This document shows positions 1 to 5,912 of a DNA stretch of 7,207 bases, in pieces. Source of the stretch: Chitinophagaceae bacterium UBA4412 (GTDB lineage Bacteria > Bacteroidota > Bacteroidia > Chitinophagales > Chitinophagaceae); assembly GCA_002400445.1 (NCBI GenBank), contig DGQO01000010.1, positions 1 through 7,207 on the forward strand. Reading direction: 5' to 3'. Each line of letters starts with the position of its first letter. Within the stretch, counting starts at the first letter, position 1. Both the position numbers and the translations under genes were made by a program. Below the pieces are notes generated by a model. The model made no database searches. It saw only the letters and a program-made list of their open reading frames with translations, and was not told where the DNA came from.

Positions 1-1468
1 TATCAGCAGTTACACTTCCCTGCAAAAACTCCAGCGTAGGCGTTGGTGCGGTGTAATACCTGTAATGCGACAAATATTCATAAGCGAAATGTGCTTTTAA
101 TATTGCAATGGGATCAATCGTTGTTAGCGTTGCTTTATACCTGAGCAAATCGAACCAACGCTGATTTTCAAAAGCGAATTCTGCCCGGCGTTGATCTACC
201 AGTTCCTGTTCAAATTGGGCAACGGTGGCAAAAGCTCCGGAGATGGGCCCGAGCCCTGCCCGTACTCTTACCTGGCTAATGTATCCTACGCTTGAGGGGG
301 TATTGCCTTGAGCCTCGGCAAGCATTAACAACACATCTGCATATCTTAAAATTGGCCAGTCGCTTTCTCCATCATCTGTAATCACAACAGGCGTAAGGTA
401 TTTTTTAACGTAGAGAATTTCTTGCGGAGTGCCCGGCCGGTAGCGGCCAATGTTTACCGGTTTCCTCGCATCTGCAGCAAGGTAAAATGAATCAATGCTG
501 CTGGTGGGCGTGTTCCATCCCCGTGGCGAACCATTGATAACGCCTACACTTCCAAGAGGGCCAAAATCATTTCCAAAACTAGAACCCAGCCCAAAGCCGC
601 CCGCTTTGAAGCTGATGGTAAAAATGATTTCATTATTCAATTCATTGCCGGTAGAAAAAACACCGTCATAAGTGGGCTGCAAGCCAAAGCCACTGTTCGT
701 AATTACGTCCTGCAAAACTGGTATAGCTTCTGTTTTTTTATTTTGCGTTAAGTACACTTTGCCCAGCAATGCCTTTGCGGCCCAGGAACTTGCCCGTCCT
801 TTATTTGAAGCTGCAATTTGGTTGAACTTTAAACTGTTCATGTATGTAGCCGCCGTGGTTAAATCGGCAGTAATAAACTTGTATATATCCTCAACAGAGG
901 CCCGGTTCATCGTTTTAGATGCTGTTGGAGAAATGGGCGTATGCACCAGGAAAACGCCACCAAATAAACGAACAAGATTAAAATAATGATAAGCCCTGAT
1001 GAACATGGCCTCACCGGCATATTGCTTCCTGTTTACATCACTGATAGGAATAGAAATGTTAGCTAAAGTAATGGCGCCAGAAGCCGGATCGTAGGTAACG
1101 CCCAATTTTTCCAACACAATATTACAATTGCGAATGTTGTAATAAGTATCTAACCAATAGCGGTAGATGGCTTCATTGGTTGTGGCCGGAATAAATTCAT
1201 CCAGGTCACTAAGATCCCGGTTAAAGGAATTTGTACTACCAGTAGAACCCATATAGGAATTATCAGAACGCAGTTCTGTAAACTGCCATTCCCGGTAAAT
1301 GGGCGACTGCAGGCCATTGTAACAGCCCGTTAAGCCAGCAAGCACTTCTGCATTATTACTGTAAAAAGTGCCCGTATTTAAATTGGATTCCGGGTAGAGG
1401 TCAATTACTTTTTTACAAGCGCTTAACCCGAAGAAGAAAAGCAGGATGATTATAGGAAATTTTTTCAT
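1..1468 (-). CDS. RagB/SusD family nutrient-uptake outer membrane lipoprotein (3' end outside window)
   Basis: This is the surface glycan-binding partner that caps a SusC transporter. The frame is open for 489 codons from ATG at 1468-1466 to the left edge, with no stop. It begins MKKF, followed by a hydrophobic stretch and a lipobox LSAC with the lipidated Cys at residue 18. SusD hallmarks follow in order: the TPR-bearing helix around residues 152-171 (GEAMFIRAYHYF then NLVRLFGG); a Gly-rich GGFGLGSSFGNDFGP segment near residue 290; RYADVLLMLAEA at about 375-386; VRVRAGL; and QRRAEFAFENQRWFDLLRY. The last visible residues (YTAPTPTLEF...) lie just before where the family normally ends with a PIP..E...NP.L.QN-type tail, so I estimate only 20-35 residues are missing. 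It starts 18 bp after the SusC gene, the standard SusC-SusD order. No frameshift is seen. The bound sugar cannot be read from the sequence. Confidence 0.96.
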   Translation of the reverse strand, partial: MKKFPIIILLFFFGLSACKKVIDLYPESNLNTGTFYSNNAEVLAGLTGCYNGLQSPIYREWQFTELRSDNSYMGSTGSTNSFNRDLSDLDEFIPATTNEAIYRYWLDTYYNIRNCNIVLEKLGVTYDPASGAITLANISIPISDVNRKQYAGEAMFIRAYHYFNLVRLFGGVFLVHTPISPTASKTMNRASVEDIYKFITADLTTAATYMNSLKFNQIAASNKGRASSWAAKALLGKVYLTQNKKTEAIPVLQDVITNSGFGLQPTYDGVFSTGNELNNEIIFTISFKAGGFGLGSSFGNDFGPLGSVGVINGSPRGWNTPTSSIDSFYLAADARKPVNIGRYRPGTPQEILYVKKYLTPVVITDDGESDWPILRYADVLLMLAEAQGNTPSSVGYISQVRVRAGLGPISGAFATVAQFEQELVDQRRAEFAFENQRWFDLLRYKATLTTIDPIAILKAHFAYEYLSHYRYYTAPTPTLEFLQGSVTAD

Positions 1469-1486
1469 TATAATTCGATTTTTCAA
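1469..1486 (-). other. 18-bp SusC-SusD intercistronic gap, no Shine-Dalgarno
   Basis: Read on the coding strand the gap is TTGAAAAATCGAATTATA. It is A/T-rich with no purine-rich GGAGG-like site. This fits Bacteroidota, where an A-rich leader replaces a Shine-Dalgarno sequence. There is no room for a terminator hairpin or a complete promoter, which supports co-transcription of the SusC and SusD genes. Confidence 0.6.
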
Positions 1487-4400
1487 TTAGAAATTAAAGT
1501 CCACACCAAAGAGATAAGTTTTCTGTACCGGGAAAGCTCCTCTTTGATAGCCATCCACTAACGGTGTGCTGTATGGGCCGGAAGTATTTCTCGCTTCCGG
1601 ATTCAAGCCTCTAAAACCTGGTGCTTTATGTAAAAACAAGTTTTGCCCGGAGAGGTAAACCCGCATAGAACTCAGTCCTGCTTTCTTCGCAAATTTTTCT
1701 GGTAGTGTATAGCCGAGCAGCAGTTCCCGGAGAGCGTAATAGGATGCATCTTCCACTACATAATCTGTAAGCATCCAATTGTAGCCTACAGTTGAGAAGG
1801 GCGTTTTGCCATCGCCAGGAAACATAGGGCTTACCCATCTGTTAGCGTTATAATTTTTGTTGTAACGCTTCGTTTCGTTGTAGTTGGCATCACCACCAAT
1901 AACGTTACCTCCCTGTGAACCCTGGAAGAAGAAGCTCAGGTCAAAATCTTTGAAAGTAAAATTGTTCGTGATACCCCAATTGAAATCAGGATAAGGATTT
2001 CCAATCACCGTACGGTCGTTCACATCGAGAATACCATTACCATCAATATCTACAATTTTTAAACCGCCGGGTACCAATGCATTGGGCAGGCTCGTCGTAA
2101 GTTTGGAAGCAGTTATATCTGCTTGCGACAACCACACACCATCTGTTTTATATCCGAAAAATTGTATGAGCGGCCCACCCACTTTGTTGAGATACAATTC
2201 CGTTCTTTCGCCCTGGTTAAGCAGCAAAGCCTCTTCTCCCAGTGCTAAAATTTTATTTTTATTGTGAGAAATATTTGCGGTGGTGCTCCATTTGAAATTT
2301 TTCTTGCGAACGTTATTAGAAGTAATTTCAAATTCAATTCCATTGTTTTGAACACTTCCTATATTGTTGATATAACTGGGCACACCTGTAAAACCTAGCA
2401 TGGCCTGTTGCAATAACAACTTGTCTGTTTTAGATCTGTACATATCCACGGAGAAAGTGAGGGCATTGCGTAAAAGCGCCACATCCACGCCATAGTTTTC
2501 CTGGTTGGTTGTCTCCCAGGTGATATCCGGGTTAGAAAGTATCGTTCGTGAAATAGACTGACCACCGGTAACTGATCCGCCAAAGGGATAGTTGTTCGCA
2601 TACAATAAATCAACAAATAAGTAATCGCCGATGTTATTGTTACCGGTAGCACCGTAACTCGCTCTCAGCTTAAGATTGTTTAACCATGCTGCATCCTGAA
2701 GGAAAGCCTCTTTGCTGGCAACCCAGCCCACAGAAACAGATGGAAAATAGCCCCACTTATTACCCGGGCCAAAATAGGAACTACCATCGGCTCTTATCGT
2801 TCCATTGATCAAATACCTGTCTTTATAGCTGTACAAAACCCTGCCCAGGTAAGAGAGTAAGCCACGGCTTAATTTATTATTGAAGGTTTGCAATGGATCA
2901 AGTGTAACGGTACCTGTGTTTAATGTAGTTACATTATCACTCGCAAAATTGGTTCCGGTAGTTTGCTCATTTTTCACCTGTGTTTTTTGAGCGGTGAAAC
3001 CTGCCAGGAAACTGAATGAATGATCTCTTAGCTTTTTATTGTAGGATAGCGTGTTTTCCGATAAAAGATCAACAAATAGCGTACTTGTATAAACGCCCTT
3101 GTTCACATCGCCTGCCCGGTTTGAGTTAGACTTTGCAAAATCTAAACCGGTAGAATAGCGCACAAATGCACTGGCCAATGTTTTAAAATCAAGACCAGGA
3201 AGAATGGTATAAGTAAGGTCACCGGAAGTTAAAGCCCGGTAATCATCTGAAGTAATTTTGCGTGTTTCCAATACAGACTTTGGAGATTGGTTTGATGTTG
3301 CAAAAGGATTACTGGCAGCGGTAGTTACCCAGTTGCTTCCATCTGGCATGAGGCCAGAGTACACCCTTCCGTTAAACATATTTGCTTGCGCAAAATCGCC
3401 CACTTCCACGTTAGCATAATTCGGATCCCGGCGAATGAAATCGATCAGCGAAGCATCTACATATACAGGCAGGAAAGATTGCAGCCTGAAGAAATCTGTG
3501 AAACTGGTAGAAGGTCGCTCCCGCTTAATGTAAGAAGGATTGAAATTAAAAGAGAGTTTTACCTTTTTACTGAGCTGCGCATCAATCTTTGCTTTGGCAG
3601 TGTAGCGTTTGTATTCGCTATGGTACATCATTCCCTGGTCATTTTGATAGCCTCCGGAAATGTAATAGCGCACACCACTGTTTCCGCCGGATACATTTAA
3701 TTGTAAATTCTGCACATTTGCGCCACGGATTGCTTCCCGCTGCCAGTCTGTTCCTATACCACCCCGGTAATCTTTCTCGATAATGTAAGCGGCTCTTTCT
3801 GCGGTAGTAGCTATTTGTGTTAATGTGGGTGGAGTTATACCGGGGTCCTGTAATTTCAGTGCCGCTTCATAAAACAGCATGTTGGTATATTCCGTAGTGC
3901 TCATCATGGGATAGAGCTCGTACGCATCTTTAAACCCAGTAGAATATTTTACACCATATTTTGTTTTATTAGCTTTACCACTTTTAGTAGTGATTAAGAT
4001 GATTCCATTAGCACCACGTGAACCATAAATTGCTGCAGAGGCTGCATCTTTCAATACTTCTACAGACTGCACATCAGCCATATTTACGAAAGACAACCCT
4101 TCATATAATGGGTGGCCATCTACTACCACTAGCGGATCTGCTCCCGCAGAAACAGAGGAGATTCCACGAATAGTAACTTTAGGATCAGAGCCTGCTTCGG
4201 ATGAAATGTTTTGAACTCTTACACCGGCTATTTTTCCCTGCAGTGCCTGGTCAAGCCTGGAGTTAGCCGTTTCATCCATTCGCTCATTGGAATATTTGGA
4301 AACCGAACCGGTTACACTACTTTTCTTTTGCGTACCATAACCGATAACGACCACTTCATCTCCAGTAACTGTTGCCGGGCTGAGCGATACATTGATCGTT

Positions 4401-4666
4401 TTATTTGTGCCAATCTCCACCGTTTTAGCACTATACCCCACATAAGAAAATATAAGTGTGGTAGTGTTAGCTGCCACCTGGATGGAATAATTTCCCTCCT
4501 TATCTGTGGTGGTACCATTTTTCTGATTGTTTGCCAGGATGTTCACGCCTTGCAGCGCTTCTGTGTCATTGGCGCCGGTTACTTTGCCGGTGATCGTTTT
4601 CTTTTGTGCCGCTACCACGCCATTCAAAAGAAGCAAGATCATGATCAAGCATTGAAATTTTTTCAT
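1487..4666 (-). CDS. SusC/RagA family TonB-linked outer membrane transporter
   Basis: This TonB-dependent porin of 1059 aa imports oligosaccharides across the outer membrane with its SusD partner. A signal peptide covers about residues 1-20 (MKKF, then a Leu/Ile-rich core, likely cleaved after VVAA). A carboxypeptidase-D-regulatory-like beta-sandwich follows at about 24-97 (ITGKVTG...GVNILANN...GNYSI...FSYVGY). The TonB box DEVVVIGYGT is at 103-112. The plug domain spans about 115-230, with the SusC signature region SSVSAGADPLVVVDG at 170-184 and LKDAASAAIYGSRGANGI at 205-222. The rest is the 22-strand beta-barrel, ending VDFNF with the C-terminal aromatic residue needed for barrel assembly. 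There is no N-terminal STN signalling domain, so direct control of an anti-sigma factor by this transporter is unlikely. The length is typical and the frame intact. The first ATG is chosen because it supplies the signal peptide. It lies 28 bp after the lyase and 18 bp before the SusD gene. Confidence 0.97.
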   Translation of the reverse strand: MKKFQCLIMILLLLNGVVAAQKKTITGKVTGANDTEALQGVNILANNQKNGTTTDKEGNYSIQVAANTTTLIFSYVGYSAKTVEIGTNKTINVSLSPATVTGDEVVVIGYGTQKKSSVTGSVSKYSNERMDETANSRLDQALQGKIAGVRVQNISSEAGSDPKVTIRGISSVSAGADPLVVVDGHPLYEGLSFVNMADVQSVEVLKDAASAAIYGSRGANGIILITTKSGKANKTKYGVKYSTGFKDAYELYPMMSTTEYTNMLFYEAALKLQDPGITPPTLTQIATTAERAAYIIEKDYRGGIGTDWQREAIRGANVQNLQLNVSGGNSGVRYYISGGYQNDQGMMYHSEYKRYTAKAKIDAQLSKKVKLSFNFNPSYIKRERPSTSFTDFFRLQSFLPVYVDASLIDFIRRDPNYANVEVGDFAQANMFNGRVYSGLMPDGSNWVTTAASNPFATSNQSPKSVLETRKITSDDYRALTSGDLTYTILPGLDFKTLASAFVRYSTGLDFAKSNSNRAGDVNKGVYTSTLFVDLLSENTLSYNKKLRDHSFSFLAGFTAQKTQVKNEQTTGTNFASDNVTTLNTGTVTLDPLQTFNNKLSRGLLSYLGRVLYSYKDRYLINGTIRADGSSYFGPGNKWGYFPSVSVGWVASKEAFLQDAAWLNNLKLRASYGATGNNNIGDYLFVDLLYANNYPFGGSVTGGQSISRTILSNPDITWETTNQENYGVDVALLRNALTFSVDMYRSKTDKLLLQQAMLGFTGVPSYINNIGSVQNNGIEFEITSNNVRKKNFKWSTTANISHNKNKILALGEEALLLNQGERTELYLNKVGGPLIQFFGYKTDGVWLSQADITASKLTTSLPNALVPGGLKIVDIDGNGILDVNDRTVIGNPYPDFNWGITNNFTFKDFDLSFFFQGSQGGNVIGGDANYNETKRYNKNYNANRWVSPMFPGDGKTPFSTVGYNWMLTDYVVEDASYYALRELLLGYTLPEKFAKKAGLSSMRVYLSGQNLFLHKAPGFRGLNPEARNTSGPYSTPLVDGYQRGAFPVQKTYLFGVDFNF
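4331..4360 (-). other. TonB box of the SusC protein
   Basis: These codons specify DEVVVIGYGT (residues 103-112), sitting between the carboxypeptidase-D-like domain and the plug. In SusC proteins this segment reaches into the periplasm and pairs with TonB to draw energy for transport. The motif is the family consensus with no missing residue, so the transporter should be energised normally. Confidence 0.85.
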
Positions 4667-4694
4667 ACAGCCCGTTTTATTTTGATTATTGATG
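4667..4694 (-). other. 28-bp lyase-SusC intercistronic gap
   Basis: The coding-strand leader is A-rich (AATAATCAAAATAAAAC) and ends GGGCTGT just before the ATG. The only G-run, CGGG, is about 5 bases from the start and is a weak Shine-Dalgarno at best. I see no Bacteroidota -7 element (TAnnTTTG) and no hairpin, so the SusC gene most likely depends on an upstream promoter. This is the widest gap in the window. Confidence 0.5.
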
Positions 4695-5903
4695 TTAGTT
4701 ATATAATAAATTTAGCCGAAGCCTTGGTGCTTTTTCGCCAGCAATGCGCTGCACAGCCAATGCACAATTATTGCATTGATAGTGTTTGCCTGCCTCCATT
4801 AAAATGATATCGCCTTCTTCAAAATTGAAAGGCTTAATTTGTTCTCCTTTCCATTCTTTGTCTTGAAGCAGGTAAGGTTTCAATACATCAATTGCCTCCC
4901 TGAGAGAATGTCCACGTGGCGTGGTTTGCTTCCAGAAATCAAAGCCTACTTTATCAGCCATGTTTGCAATATTGATAAATGCTTCCACCACAAAGCAGCT
5001 ATAATGCAAGGAAATAGTGCGTTGCATTTCCCTGGGAAAAAAACCTTGCTCATCCATCTGCTTATCTAAACGGTTAGCAGCATTGGCCACGATTTTGTTT
5101 GCCAGGTCATGATCACCGATGTAAAGCGCCAGGGCAAGCCTTTGTGCATCGTACCAGGCGCCGTGGTTATTTTCTGCGTCCATCTCGTCTCTTCCTACGG
5201 GGCTGGTTTGCATCCATTTTAAAAATTGAGTACACCAGTCTTTCATGCCTTTTTGGTCTGCTGCTGTCCAGTCTTTGGATGTTTGTAATAGCCCGATGCC
5301 ATCAATCATCTTAACAAGATGCCGGGTATCAATCATTCCCGCACCCCGGCCTTCGTTTACCCCTTTGATAGCCTGCCCATAATTCAAATTAGGATTCATG
5401 CGGGTGGCTGTATCCAGGAACCAAACCCTCAATATTTTTGCAGCATGACTTGCATAGCTATTGTCGCCACTAAAGAAATAAGCCAGGCCCAAAGTGTACA
5501 CAGATTCGGCAAGTTTTGGCAGGTACTCCTTGTCTTTATACTCCTTTACTTCAGGGTTAGTTTGCCCGTCTTTACGGATGTAGGGCAACCCATTTGCCGT
5601 TGCAGGATTGGGCCAATGGTAAGGCGCCAGGCTCATGTAATCATGCTTATCTCCGCTCGGTGGGTTATTCAATTTTTCCATTACACTCACCGGGCCAAAG
5701 TCCATGGCTTTATCCGCATCTTTTAATAATTGTTTATAAGCCCGGGACAAAGTTTTGTCATTGGCGGCCAGCGCATCTTTACGCTCCTGCAGCACTTTCC
5801 CATCCAGGGAATAAAATGCAGTTTTCATTAACTGCGCCGTGGTTCTCTTGCCTGCAGAGCAGGACAAACTCGCCAGGAGTATTATTGCACCTATTAATTT
5901 CAT
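4695..5903 (-). CDS. Alginate lyase family protein (PL5/PL38-like polyuronate lyase)
   Basis: This 402-aa protein of the alginate_lyase superfamily (alpha/alpha toroid) is expected to cut uronic-acid chains by beta-elimination. Visible family motifs are HDYMSLAPYHWPNP (87-100), GLPYIRKDG..NPE (105-118), NEGRGAGMIDTRHL (183-196), ENNHGAWYDAQR (244-255), FPREMQRT (289-296) and SLHYS (298-302). By analogy with the family, Asn246 and His247 neutralise or act on the substrate and Tyr301 is the likely catalytic acid/base; this is inferred, not aligned. The C-terminus LNLLYN matches the usual family ending, so the protein looks complete. The N-terminus is hydrophobic with Cys15 in ASLSC, a poor lipobox; cleavage near CSA/GK or TTA/QL by signal peptidase I is also possible. 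It is exported either way. It starts 9 bp after the T9SS-protein stop and 28 bp before the SusC gene. Alginate is the best-guess substrate, but glucuronan or another polyuronate is possible. Confidence 0.9.
   Translation of the reverse strand: MKLIGAIILLASLSCSAGKRTTAQLMKTAFYSLDGKVLQERKDALAANDKTLSRAYKQLLKDADKAMDFGPVSVMEKLNNPPSGDKHDYMSLAPYHWPNPATANGLPYIRKDGQTNPEVKEYKDKEYLPKLAESVYTLGLAYFFSGDNSYASHAAKILRVWFLDTATRMNPNLNYGQAIKGVNEGRGAGMIDTRHLVKMIDGIGLLQTSKDWTAADQKGMKDWCTQFLKWMQTSPVGRDEMDAENNHGAWYDAQRLALALYIGDHDLANKIVANAANRLDKQMDEQGFFPREMQRTISLHYSCFVVEAFINIANMADKVGFDFWKQTTPRGHSLREAIDVLKPYLLQDKEWKGEQIKPFNFEEGDIILMEAGKHYQCNNCALAVQRIAGEKAPRLRLNLLYN
5160..5171 (-). other. Predicted active-site NNHG codons of the lyase
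   Basis: These codons give Asn245-Asn246-His247-Gly248. The Asn-His pair is the most conserved element of PL5/PL38-type alginate lyases and pairs in space with a Tyr, here probably Tyr301 in SLHYS. Its presence argues that the enzyme is catalytically competent. Assigning roles to individual residues is by family analogy. Confidence 0.7.
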
Positions 5904-5912
5904 ATCGAAAAA
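5904..5912 (-). other. 9-bp gap between the T9SS-protein stop and the lyase start
   Basis: On the coding strand the stop TAA is followed by TTTTTCGAT and then the lyase ATG. The gap has no ribosome-binding site and no room for a promoter. The lyase is therefore very probably translated from the same mRNA as the T9SS-secreted protein, perhaps partly by translational coupling. This is the strongest local evidence that the repeat-rich protein belongs to the glycan locus. Confidence 0.6.

Noticed and set aside
541..610. Glycine-rich stretch in the SusD protein as a possible unusual insertion
   Set aside because: A Gly-rich segment followed by a FGP/FAP-like motif is a common feature of this SusD subgroup, so it is not an anomaly.
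672..986. A 104-codon plus-strand open frame
   Set aside because: It lies wholly within the antisense of the SusD gene, whose frame is continuous and matches family motifs on both sides.
4667..4694. Possible internal promoter or terminator between the lyase and SusC genes
   Set aside because: The gap is only 28 bp, with no -7 TAnnTTTG element at proper distance and no inverted repeat. A promoter inside the lyase coding sequence cannot be excluded but has no visible support.
4211..4807. A 198-codon plus-strand open frame spanning the SusC start and the lyase end
   Set aside because: It runs antisense to two well-supported genes, crosses their junction, is rich in Cys/His/Ile as antisense frames often are, and shows no recognisable domain. 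It is a shadow frame.
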